This document shows, in pieces, positions 8,457 through 16,706 of a stretch of 64,000 bases of DNA. Source of the stretch: an uncultured Saprospiraceae bacterium. Lineage in GTDB: Bacteria; Bacteroidota; Bacteroidia; Chitinophagales; Saprospiraceae. The notes under the pieces were generated by a model. That model was not told the origin of the DNA, searched no databases, and saw only the letters and a program-made list of their open reading frames with translations. Made by a program: the position numbers and the translations under genes. Within the stretch, counting starts at the first letter, position 1; each line of letters starts with the position of its first letter. Where the stretch lies: positions 62,001-126,000 of the forward strand of contig CALSOU010000004.1 in assembly GCA_943788055.1 (NCBI GenBank), given 5' to 3'.

Positions 8457-9411
8457 TATCCCGTTGATAAAGGAATTTAATATTGAAGAAGTCAAACCTG
8501 GCACCCGCGCTAATTTTTGGCTTCACTTGATTAGTGACGGTTTTGGGAGCCCTATCAGCATTCCAGTAATTGTATTACGTGGAAAGCATGACGGTCCTGT
8601 TTTGGGTTTAACAGCTGCAGTACATGGAAATGAACTGAATGGCATCTCTGTCATACAGCGCCTTTGTGGAGAGATTGATGTGGAAGAACTCAGAGGAAGC
8701 ATAGTAGCAGTGCCAGTTGTTAATGTACCCTCATTTATGCGTAAAAAGCGCAGATTTAACGATGGTGTAGATCTAAATCACATTATGCCAGGACGAAAGG
8801 ATGGTAATGTTAGTCAGGTTTATGCCTATCGTTTTATCGACAGGATTGCGAAGAAATTTGATTTCTTACTTGATCTACACACAGCCAGTTTTGGACGAGT
8901 CAATAGCTACTACGTCCGTGCAGACTTGTCTAGTGATGTGACAAAGGATCTAGCAATACTCCAGAATGCTGATATTATAGTTCATAATCCTCCTTCTGAC
9001 GGAACTTTACGTGGGGCTGCCGATGAAATGGGAATTCCTGCTATTACAGTTGAAGTTGGGAACCCTAATACCTTTCAGAAACGTCTCATCCGTAGTGGTG
9101 TAACTGGTATCCATAATACGCTTTGCTATCTTAACATGATCGATGATGAGATCGTGAAAGAGGAAAAAAATACAGTTCTGTGTGATTCTAGTTTTTGGAT
9201 GTATACTGACAAGGGAGGACTTTTGACTGTTCATACTGAATTACGAGATGTCGTCGAGAAAGGCGAAGTTATAGCGACATTGAGAAATGTTTTTGGAGAT
9301 AAGATTACTGAATATGTAGCAGAAGAATCTGGTATAGTGATAGGTAAAAGTGTTTCACCAGTAAATCAGACGGGAGGAAGAATCTTACATATGGGTCGAA
9401 TAAAAAAATAA
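8449..9411 (+). CDS. succinylglutamate desuccinylase/aspartoacylase-family zinc hydrolase
   Basis: 320-residue zinc-dependent amidohydrolase of the M14-like AstE/AspA family. Zinc ligands are H59 and E62 (AAVHGNE) and H144 (DLHTASFG); the substrate-binding VDLNHIMPG and the later glutamate in TVEVGNP are also present. A C-terminal beta-barrel domain (~235-320) resembles a barrel-sandwich hybrid. I chose ATG 8449, which overlaps the upstream stop (ATGAATAA) and has AGGA five bases upstream; ATG 8431 and TTG 8425 are alternatives. Placement behind a GshB/RimK-like ligase suggests it trims or recycles the ligase product, a pairing seen elsewhere for RimK-type ligases. Confidence 0.9.
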   Translation: MNNIPLIKEFNIEEVKPGTRANFWLHLISDGFGSPISIPVIVLRGKHDGPVLGLTAAVHGNELNGISVIQRLCGEIDVEELRGSIVAVPVVNVPSFMRKKRRFNDGVDLNHIMPGRKDGNVSQVYAYRFIDRIAKKFDFLLDLHTASFGRVNSYYVRADLSSDVTKDLAILQNADIIVHNPPSDGTLRGAADEMGIPAITVEVGNPNTFQKRLIRSGVTGIHNTLCYLNMIDDEIVKEEKNTVLCDSSFWMYTDKGGLLTVHTELRDVVEKGEVIATLRNVFGDKITEYVAEESGIVIGKSVSPVNQTGGRILHMGRIKK

Positions 9412-9418
9412 TTAAGTA

Positions 9419-9814
9419 ATGACAAAACTATCTGACAACGAGATTAAGCGTACCACTAAGTTGTTACCCGAAAAGCGCTACGCATATTCTCTAGAAAAGA
9501 TTATTAAGAATCAGTTCGTATATGTTCTTGAACGGGAAGTAAATGGCTACGCTTCTTCCGAAATTGAAGGAAATCGATTAGTTGCAATTTGGCCATCTAA
9601 AGAGTATGCCACTTTAAATGCTCGAGCAGATTGGTCGGACTTTCGTCCAAAAGAAATAGCTCTTGCATCAATCGAGCCTTTGCTCGAAGCTATAGAATCT
9701 GAAGGTTGGAATCTGGATGTCTTCCCAAATGGTGCAAAAACTGGTCAAGTGGTAACTGTCGATGAGTTCATCAACGATCTGAATGCTATGGTAAATAACA
9801 CTGTTGAAGTGTAA
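9419..9814 (+). CDS. DUF2750 family protein
   Basis: 131-residue small soluble protein. The arrangement RYAYSLEKI...ERE..GYASSEIEGNRLVAIWPSKEYA...EIALASIEPLLEAIESEGW matches my memory of the uncharacterised DUF2750 family. No catalytic motif is obvious. It starts seven bases after the stop of the zinc hydrolase, so it is probably the last gene of the 6008-9814 operon. DUF2750 proteins have been linked by some to immunity-like or stress functions, but I see nothing here to support a role. Confidence 0.75.
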   Translation: MTKLSDNEIKRTTKLLPEKRYAYSLEKIIKNQFVYVLEREVNGYASSEIEGNRLVAIWPSKEYATLNARADWSDFRPKEIALASIEPLLEAIESEGWNLDVFPNGAKTGQVVTVDEFINDLNAMVNNTVEV

Positions 9815-9907
9815 TAATAATCAAGCACAGAAATGTTTTTGCGAACGAATCATAGTAACAGTGTTATCTTATTTATCCGTTATTCTACAATATTCAGTCT
9901 TCCTCTG

Positions 9908-9915
9908 TATTTTTG
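9908..9915 (+). promoter_or_regulatory. -7 element for ligA (TATTTTTG)
   Basis: Exact TAnnTTTG match 21 bases before ATG 9937. The TTG codon at 9913, which would give a longer LigA, lies inside this element, so translation should begin at 9937. Confidence 0.55.
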
Positions 9916-9936
9916 GCCCTCATCTATAAAACAGCT

Positions 9937-12036
9937 ATGTATTCGGATTTACAGCAAAAGAACTATTTTGAACGATCAAAAGCTTTTCTTAAGCAAGCCC
10001 CATCAATTCTTGATATAGATCTGCTTCGAGAAGTGCTTGTTTTTCATGAATGGAAATACTACGTTCAGAATGCACCTCTATTGTCAGATTATGAATATGA
10101 TTTGTTGTTCAAGATGCTTGAGAAATTGGAGGAAGATCATCCAAGTTCTATAACTCCTGATTCCCCTACACAGCGTGTTTCACAAGACTTGACAGATGAG
10201 TTTCAGAAAGTCAAGCACCTCACACCAATGCTATCTTTAGGCAATAGTTACAACGAAGTAGATCTGCAAGCTTTCGATGTTTCTGTTAAAAAGATAACTG
10301 CAATGGAAGAAGTGAAATATTCGGTTGAACCGAAATTTGATGGCGGTAGCATTGCACTTGTTTATGAAAATGATTTGCTAGTCAGAGGAGCGACTCGAGG
10401 TGACGGTTCATTTGGTGAAGAAATGACTTCAAATGCTAAAAGCATCCGATCTATTCCGCTTCGTGCTGCTTTTTCAGAATATGGTATCGTAAAAGCAGAA
10501 CTTAGAGGTGAAGCTGTGATTCGCAAAGATATTTTTGACAAAGTCAATAGAGAAAGATTGGCATCTGACAAAGTTTTGTTTGCTAACCCAAGAAATGCAG
10601 CAACAGGAGGACTTCGTATGAAAGATCCAAATGAAACAGCAAAGCGAGGTATTGATGTGTTTATCTTCCAATTGTCATTCGCCGTTGATGCCGATGGTAA
10701 TGACATGCTGCCATCTTTAAAGAGCCACTCTGACTCCATAAATCTGCTTCGCAAATTGGGATTTAAAGTTCCAGCAAATGAATTCGGAGTTTATCAATCT
10801 ATTGATGGTGTTGTTCAACATTGTCGCGATTGGGAAGTGAAGAGAGACAACTATCCATATGAAATTGACGGAATGGTTGTGAAGGTAGATAACTATGCTA
10901 CTCAAAGTATTGCTGGCTACACGCAGCACCATCCTCGTTGGGCTATTGCTTTCAAGTTTAAAGCTAAGCAAGCTACAAGTAGACTCGAAACGGTTGAGTA
11001 CCAAGTTGGAAAGACAGGATTCATAACACCAGTAGCGAAAATTACGCCGGTTGCATTGGCAGGAGTTACGATTTCTTCAATTTCACTTCACAATGAGGAA
11101 TTCATACAGTCGAAGGACATTAGATTGGGTGATATTGTCCTTGTCGAACGTGCGGGAGATGTGATTCCTTACATTGTGAAATCGCTTGAAGAACTGCGCA
11201 ATGGCGACGAAGTTCCTATTGAATTTCCCACGAATTGCCCTTCTTGCCAAACTAGTCTGATCAAACCTGAAGATGAAGCAAAGTGGAGATGTGTAAATCC
11301 ACATTGTGACGCGCAGGCCATTCAGAGGATGGTTTTTCATGTTTCAAAAGAGGCTATGAATATCGATGGCTTCGGTAAGTCGTATGTGGAGCGTTTTCGC
11401 GAATTAGGTTGGCTTAAGGATATTTCGGACATATATAATTTAGACTACGATCAGATAGCTAATCTAGAGGGATTTGGTCCCAAATCAGCTGCTAAACTGG
11501 AAAAAGCAATAAGTCTAGCGAAAAGGAATCCAATTTATCGATTATTAAATGCTTTGAATATTTATCATCTAGGTAAGAAGGCTAGTAAACTAATAGCAGA
11601 GCGAATAGACCATGTACTAGATCTAGCGAATTGGGTTGAGGAAGATTTTGTAAATATTAAAGATGTAGGGCCGACGATAGCAAGAGAAGTTATGGCATAT
11701 TTTTCCGATGAAAAAAATATTGAAATTCTTTCAAGGATGGAGTCGCTAGGAGTAAATCTAAAACAAACTGAGGATGATAAACCGCTCGAAGTCGCAGATG
11801 ATGCTCCTTTAGTCGGGAAGTCCATTCTATTTACAGGATCGCTAAGTCGAATGACTAGGAAAGAAGCTCAAGAGAAAGCAACTCTTGCTGGTGCTAAGAA
11901 TATCAGTGCTGTCAGTTCAAAACTTGATATTCTAGTCGTCGGTGAAAAGGCAGGGTCGAAACTTAGAAAAGCAGAAGCACTAGGTACAGTTTTAATTATG
12001 ACTGAGGATGATTTTTTAGCTTTGGCAGATAGTTAA
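9937..12036 (+). CDS. ligA: NAD-dependent DNA ligase LigA
   Basis: 699-residue replicative ligase that seals nicks using NAD+. Domains in order: Ia NAD-binding helices (YY...PLLSDYEYD, 41-55), adenylation domain with the nucleophile K133 in EPKFDGGSIA, OB fold, a four-cysteine zinc finger (CPSCQTSL...CVNPHCDAQ), the HhH domain (LEGFGPKSA) and a C-terminal BRCT domain from ~617 (GKSILFTGSLSRMTRKEA). All are complete and the length is standard. The frame opens at TTG 9913, but the -7 element at 9908 covers that codon, so ATG 9937 is chosen. Essential gene; not co-directional with any operon partner except by proximity to DUF2750. Confidence 0.97.
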   Translation: MYSDLQQKNYFERSKAFLKQAPSILDIDLLREVLVFHEWKYYVQNAPLLSDYEYDLLFKMLEKLEEDHPSSITPDSPTQRVSQDLTDEFQKVKHLTPMLSLGNSYNEVDLQAFDVSVKKITAMEEVKYSVEPKFDGGSIALVYENDLLVRGATRGDGSFGEEMTSNAKSIRSIPLRAAFSEYGIVKAELRGEAVIRKDIFDKVNRERLASDKVLFANPRNAATGGLRMKDPNETAKRGIDVFIFQLSFAVDADGNDMLPSLKSHSDSINLLRKLGFKVPANEFGVYQSIDGVVQHCRDWEVKRDNYPYEIDGMVVKVDNYATQSIAGYTQHHPRWAIAFKFKAKQATSRLETVEYQVGKTGFITPVAKITPVALAGVTISSISLHNEEFIQSKDIRLGDIVLVERAGDVIPYIVKSLEELRNGDEVPIEFPTNCPSCQTSLIKPEDEAKWRCVNPHCDAQAIQRMVFHVSKEAMNIDGFGKSYVERFRELGWLKDISDIYNLDYDQIANLEGFGPKSAAKLEKAISLAKRNPIYRLLNALNIYHLGKKASKLIAERIDHVLDLANWVEEDFVNIKDVGPTIAREVMAYFSDEKNIEILSRMESLGVNLKQTEDDKPLEVADDAPLVGKSILFTGSLSRMTRKEAQEKATLAGAKNISAVSSKLDILVVGEKAGSKLRKAEALGTVLIMTEDDFLALADS

Positions 12037-12110
12037 AATATTCTTTTCTGCTATCGTTCTAAACTAGTACTTTGAGCAAAAGGCGATAGATTCCTTAGAA
12101 TTTTCTTAAC

Positions 12111-12118
12111 TATTTTTG
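12111..12118 (+). promoter_or_regulatory. -7 element upstream of pseudogene (TATTTTTG)
   Basis: Exact TAnnTTTG match five bases before an ATG (12124) that is in frame with the broken gene 12124-12714. The promoter appears to have survived decay of the gene. Confidence 0.4.
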
Positions 12119-12123
12119 CAATT

Positions 12124-12714
12124 ATGCAACCCCTTAAAAGAAGCACTCGTCTTTAGGGTATCACTCAAATTATTTCAATAAAGGTGAAAGGGATAGCAAC
12201 TGATATTATAGATTCTTGCAAGAAAGTTGATTCGAAATATAGCGATCATAGGTATGGAAAAATACAGAATCTTACTTTAGACTCGGGATAGGACGATTTT
12301 GTCATAGAATCTTTGAATAGACTTAAAAACAGTGGTAAGTATGATGACTTCAAAATCGGTACAGCAAATGAGATATTGTTTGACAGCAAGTATTCAGACA
12401 TTGAGATCAAGAACTTGTTAGAAAAGGGAGCATTTTACACAAAGTATGGAGATATGGAAATAGGTAATCTAGGAGAAGTAGCTTCGGAAGTTATATTGGA
12501 CATTAATTACTCTGACTTTATTGTTCGTAAAGTCAATAGTGGTATACAGTTTGATATTGAAGCAGATTATTCAGACATTATCTTGCCAAGTGGGACAGAG
12601 TATACTCTAAATGATAGGGATGGAAACTCTCTCCATAAAAAAGGAAATAGCAGTAACGCACAAACGATAATTAGAGGAGTCAGCCGTTATGGCGATGTTA
12701 TCATTAGAGACTAA
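12124..12714 (+). pseudogene. broken beta-repeat (DUF4097/adhesin-like) protein
   Basis: One reading frame carries repeated motifs of the form KYSD/KYGD/NYSD/DYSD every ~25 residues (KVDSKYSD, SGKYDDFKIG, DSKYSDIEI, TKYGDMEIG, INYSDFIV, ADYSDIIL), the signature of a beta-helix, auto-adhesin-like repeat protein of Bacteroidota. The frame is interrupted by TAG at 12154-12156 and TAG at 12289-12291; the second falls where the repeat predicts a tyrosine (LDSG-stop-DDF). An N-terminal signal peptide is missing, so the 5' part is also deleted. The longest intact piece starts at TTG 12313 (133 residues). Probably a non-functional relic; a strong hairpin follows at 12737. Confidence 0.75.
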
Positions 12715-12736
12715 AAAAAGTAAATAACAATGAAGT

Positions 12737-12766
12737 AAAGCGCATAATCGAAAGATTGTGTGCTTT
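12737..12766 (+). terminator. hairpin terminator candidate after pseudogene
   Basis: 13-bp stem (12737-12749 with 12754-12766, two G-U pairs) closed by a GAAA tetraloop and followed by a pyrimidine-rich CTCTTTG. The T-run is short, so efficiency is uncertain. Confidence 0.55.
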
Positions 12767-12878
12767 CTCTTTGCGATTCCTTTTATTAACTATTGATCCA
12801 ATGCAATATAGTCTAAGGAGCTAATCGAATTCAAGGGTCAATCCAAGCCTTTGAATTTAGTAGAGATCACCGAAAAAA

Positions 12879-13565
12879 CTACCTATCCTGAGGCCCATTG
12901 TAGAAAATCACCGTCAAGCCAAAAGTACAAGGAACATCTCCAACAGTTGATTTGATTGGCGAAATGTCCATTTCACTGATCAGGGGTGCAAAGTTCAGAT
13001 CCTCATAGAAGAGAGTGTAATACGGGCGTAGTACAAGTGATATACGATCTGATTGATGAAGCTGAAATGAAATATGAAATATGAAATTGTGTTGTGTATA
13101 TTGGTTGTCTTGAAAATACTTTGATAGGAGAGTCTTTTGTAGCCATTGTAAAAACATCGCGATTAAGAGTGGCACCAATACCAAATTTTTGGATGATGAA
13201 TTCATATCCTAGTTGAAAACCACTTCTGCGATATCGAATTCCAAGATCATATGCTTGTGCAGCTGTGCTAGCTGTTGCTTCAATCGTCCCGAAAGCGTCT
13301 CGTTCTCTTGAGACTAAGTGCCAACCCAGTTCAATTCGCGAAAATCAGGTTCGATAAGAAACTCCTAAGTTTATTCCATTCATGAAGCGAAGAGAGGACT
13401 TTCTCCATTTTCTAGAAAACTAAATTCACTGTTATACTGATCAACAATACAACATTGAGAATTGCTATTGAAGTAGTCAAGCTTATAGCCAATCTTGACG
13501 TTGAATTGAGCTTGAAGTGAAGTGAATCCAAGGAAAAACAGTAAATAAAGGTAAAATGATTTCAT
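12879..13565 (-). pseudogene. broken outer-membrane beta-barrel protein
   Basis: Read on the minus strand, an ATG at 13565 opens a signal peptide (FLGFTSLQAQFNVKIGYKLD) and the barrel can be followed to FGLTVIFYNGPQDR and TAG at 12879, but only across three lesions. First, a one-base deletion near 13385 breaks ESPLF from RFMNGINLGVSYR. Second, an in-frame TGA follows SYRT near 13345. Third, three tandem copies of the 7-mer ATGAAAT at 13067-13087 shift the frame; removing one copy restores HISFQLHQSDRISL exactly. The protein would have been ~220 residues. Its 5' end lies only 60 bases from the divergent glycosyltransferase gene. Confidence 0.8.
13067..13087. repeat. three tandem copies of ATGAAAT
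   Basis: Perfect 7-bp unit repeated three times inside the broken barrel gene. A two-copy version would keep the barrel frame open, so the extra copy is a slippage mutation. Confidence 0.85.
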
Positions 13566-13625
13566 TTTGTGGAACAGCTGAATGCTTTACGATATATTTA
13601 CCGTAAAATTGGAATATTTTCCGAG

Positions 13626-15578
13626 ATGGCAGCTAAAAAGAAACAGAAAACTAATAAAGTAAGTGCTAAGAGGCAAGATTTCAAAGCTTCTAAAGCCCAT
13701 AAGCCTAAAAGAGAAAAAACGATCTGGCCAGCTATTGAGACTTATGGAGTTTCAAAGAGAACCTCTATTATTCTTTTTGCGATAATGATGGTAATATCCT
13801 TTTTCTTGTATGTCCAGACGCTTCCTTATGAATTTGTCTTAGATGACCAAATTGTAGTTAGTGAAAACAGCTTTGTGAAGCAAGGGATTTCTGGCATTAA
13901 TGATTTATTATTAACTGAAAGCTTTGTTGGCTATTTTGGTGAGCAAAAGGATTTGATTCCTGGTGCTAGATATCGTCCATTGTCGATGATTACATACGCT
14001 ATAGAGTATCGAATATTTGGTGGATTAAATAGCCGAATGAATCATTTGTTTAATGTTATCTTATATGGGCTTTGTGGTTGGTTAGTATTTTTGGGATTGT
14101 CTCAGTTCTTCAGTCGTAAGAAAGTATGGTGGTTGTCTATTCCATTTCTAGCCACAGTTATTTGGATGTTCCACCCAGTGCATATTGAGGTAGTTGCGAA
14201 CATAAAAGGACGAGACGAAATTATGTCACTTATCTTTTCCATGCTATCCTTACTTAGTGCATTTGCTTTTTATAGATGGGATAGTAAGAAATGGCTAGCA
14301 TTAATTTCATTGATAATTAGTTTTTTGTTGGGACTCTTGTCCAAAGAAACAACTCTGACATTTTTAGCTGTTATTCCTACTAGTTTATACTTTTTCAGGG
14401 AGTCTTCAATCTCAAAAATGCTAAGTGTTGTCAGCGCTATAGTAGTAGCTTTTATTGCGTATTTGGCCTTGCGTTATATTGCTGTGGGGTACTTCTTTTC
14501 AGGAACGGAAGTTACAGATGTAATGAATAATCCTTTCGTTGGTATGGCTTTTCATGAACGATTAGCTACAGTTTTCTATGTGCTTTTAAAATACGTGGGA
14601 CTATCGTTTGTTCCCTACCCACTAACACACGATTACTATCCATTTCAGATACCTAGAGTCGGTTGGTTAAATCTTTGGGTTATAGTTTCTGTAGTTGTTC
14701 ATTTATTATTGGCAGCATTTGCTGCAGTGAAGTTCAAATCAAGAAATTTATGGGCGTACATAATTTTCTTTTATATCTCAACTCTTAGTATAGCGAGTAA
14801 TATTGTGGTTAATGTAGGAACTACGATGAATGAGCGGTTTCTATTTACACCTAGTATTGCTGCTGCTCTTGCTATAATATGGACTCTCAAAAGTAAAATC
14901 CCCGAAAAGACATGGAAGAAGTACTTAATGCTTTCCTCAACAGGGCTTATATGTATTGTTTTTGCTATTGTAGCATTTCAGCGTATACCAGTTTGGGAAA
15001 ATGCACTAACACTAAATACAGCCGCAGTTAAAGTGTCAACAAACAGTGCTAGATCCAATTCCTTTATGGCTACAGCCATGTTTGATGAAGCAAAAACCAC
15101 TCCAAATGTAAATCAAGCTAGGAAGAAGTTACTAAATGAAGCAATGATTTATGCAGATCGAGCAACTAAGATTCTACCTACTTACTCAAATGGTAATTTA
15201 ATGAAAGCGGGAATCGCAGCTGAAATTCATAAGATTGACCAGAAATTACCACCACTGCTGAAGGCATTCAAAGAGGTTGCAGCGGTGCGACCCGGACTTT
15301 CTTTTATGCATGAGTACCTCGTGTATATCAAAAATAGATCTGGAGGTGAACCTGATCTGATGAAGTTTTTATACGAAACTGGTTATGAAATGTTGATTTT
15401 GGAGAAGCGCGACTATCAATGGGGACTAAAATTTCTTAACTATTATTACGATGTGAACCCATATGACCCTAAAGTAACGTACGCAATTTCGCAAGGCTAT
15501 CGATTTTTAGGTAATGAAACTCAAGCAGAGTACTATCTTGGAAAGACACTTTCTTTAGATCCAAATTTTAAAATTTGA
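13626..15578 (+). CDS. TMTC-like GT-C glycosyltransferase with C-terminal TPR-like region
   Basis: 650-residue integral membrane protein. A basic, lysine-rich N-terminus (~1-35) precedes ~10-11 membrane segments (~48-470) and a soluble C-terminal region (~480-650) with TPR-like helices. The first extracytoplasmic loop holds the GT-C acidic pair D73-D74 (EFVLDDQIV); ARYRPLSM and FHPVHIEVVANIKGRDE (H183, H186, R196-D-E) match the eukaryotic TMTC O-mannosyltransferase family. By family it would transfer a sugar from a lipid donor to protein or glycan outside the membrane. The frame opens at GTG 13569, but ATG 13626 gives a normal start. dprA follows after four bases. Confidence 0.85.
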   Translation: MAAKKKQKTNKVSAKRQDFKASKAHKPKREKTIWPAIETYGVSKRTSIILFAIMMVISFFLYVQTLPYEFVLDDQIVVSENSFVKQGISGINDLLLTESFVGYFGEQKDLIPGARYRPLSMITYAIEYRIFGGLNSRMNHLFNVILYGLCGWLVFLGLSQFFSRKKVWWLSIPFLATVIWMFHPVHIEVVANIKGRDEIMSLIFSMLSLLSAFAFYRWDSKKWLALISLIISFLLGLLSKETTLTFLAVIPTSLYFFRESSISKMLSVVSAIVVAFIAYLALRYIAVGYFFSGTEVTDVMNNPFVGMAFHERLATVFYVLLKYVGLSFVPYPLTHDYYPFQIPRVGWLNLWVIVSVVVHLLLAAFAAVKFKSRNLWAYIIFFYISTLSIASNIVVNVGTTMNERFLFTPSIAAALAIIWTLKSKIPEKTWKKYLMLSSTGLICIVFAIVAFQRIPVWENALTLNTAAVKVSTNSARSNSFMATAMFDEAKTTPNVNQARKKLLNEAMIYADRATKILPTYSNGNLMKAGIAAEIHKIDQKLPPLLKAFKEVAAVRPGLSFMHEYLVYIKNRSGGEPDLMKFLYETGYEMLILEKRDYQWGLKFLNYYYDVNPYDPKVTYAISQGYRFLGNETQAEYYLGKTLSLDPNFKI

Positions 15579-15582
15579 TCTG

Positions 15583-16677
15583 ATGCAAATTAGAACAGAA
15601 AAGATTTCCCAGATTGCTTTTAGTTTAATCAAGGGCATGGGTCCGCGTGCCTTCAGATTGATAATGCAGGATTTTCATAATGTTTCTGAAATATATGATC
15701 TGCCAGAGGCAAAGCTCAAGGAGTTCATACCGAGGGAAAGCATCAGAAAACAAGTACTCAATAGAAATAGTTTCGAGCGAGCTGAGCTTGAATATGAATA
15801 CTGTTTGAAGCATGGAATCGATGTCCTATTTTTTCAAGATAGAACATACCCTCAAAGACTCAATTTTTACGAAGCTTCACCTTGTGTGCTCTATTTTAAG
15901 GGAGAATCTGATCTAAACAAACAAAGGGTAGTATCCATAGTTGGTACCAGAGATCCTTCTGAGCATGGGAAGGTTGCATGTGCACGTGTGGTGAAAGATT
16001 TAGCAAAATATGATTGTCTCGTAGTTTCAGGATTGGCATATGGAATTGATGTAACTGCTCATAAAGCTTCGCTTTCCAATAATTTGAAGACCATTGGCGT
16101 GACTGCGCATGGACTAGATCAGCTGTACCCGAATGATCATTTGGATATTGCTAAAAAGATGATCATGCAAGGTGGACTATTGACTGAGTATCCTACTGGA
16201 ACAGAAATGATTCCTAAGCTGTTTCCAACGAGAAATAGAATCGTTGCTGCGATGAGTGACGCAGTAATTGTAATCGAATCAGCACGAAAGGGAGGATCAC
16301 TAATTACCGCTGAGTTTGCCAATGAATATGGAAAGGATGTTTTTGCGATTCCTGGAAGACCAACTGACAAGCGAAGTGAAGGGTGTAATCTTCTTATAAA
16401 GAGTCACAAAGCACATCTTTATGATTCTATAAAGGATCTCGAGTATATAACACGTTGGAATTCTGCTCCTTCAGTCTTGCAAGGAAGTCTTTTTGAGGAG
16501 TTATCTGAAGAAGAGTTACAGATAGTAAATTTTGTTAGGTATCAGCCAAAGGTTCATGTTGATATAATTAACCAACATCTCGAAAAGCAAGCAGGGGAAT
16601 TATCTGCCTTGATTCTTAACCTTGAGTTAAAGGGCATTCTGAAATCACTTCCAGGTAAGCGTTATATTTGCACCTAG
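15583..16677 (+). CDS. dprA: DNA-processing protein DprA
   Basis: 364-residue cytoplasmic protein that binds incoming single-stranded DNA and loads RecA during natural transformation. N-terminal HhH/SAM-like helices (~1-75), then the Rossmann-like DprA core (~115-300) with VSIVGTRDPS, VSGLAYGIDVTAH, LFPTRNRI, ARKGGSLITAEFA and FAIPGRP, and a C-terminal winged helix (~300-364). All hallmark segments are present and length is normal. It starts four bases after the TMTC-like gene, so they share a transcript, although no functional link is evident. The promoter of the following phosphatase appears to lie inside its 3' end (16663). Confidence 0.95.
   Translation: MQIRTEKISQIAFSLIKGMGPRAFRLIMQDFHNVSEIYDLPEAKLKEFIPRESIRKQVLNRNSFERAELEYEYCLKHGIDVLFFQDRTYPQRLNFYEASPCVLYFKGESDLNKQRVVSIVGTRDPSEHGKVACARVVKDLAKYDCLVVSGLAYGIDVTAHKASLSNNLKTIGVTAHGLDQLYPNDHLDIAKKMIMQGGLLTEYPTGTEMIPKLFPTRNRIVAAMSDAVIVIESARKGGSLITAEFANEYGKDVFAIPGRPTDKRSEGCNLLIKSHKAHLYDSIKDLEYITRWNSAPSVLQGSLFEELSEEELQIVNFVRYQPKVHVDIINQHLEKQAGELSALILNLELKGILKSLPGKRYICT
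16663..16670 (+). promoter_or_regulatory. -7 element (TATATTTG) inside 3' end of dprA
   Basis: Exact TAnnTTTG match overlapping the last codons of dprA and 36 bases before the alkaline phosphatase ATG at 16707. Plausible separate promoter for the phosphatase. Confidence 0.4.
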
Positions 16678-16706
16678 GTTTTATTAATTGAAATTAAAGA
16701 TATCAT

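Noticed and set aside
9833-10018. 61-residue plus-strand open frame before ligA
   Set aside because: Overlaps the ligA promoter and start in another frame, with no homology or start signal.
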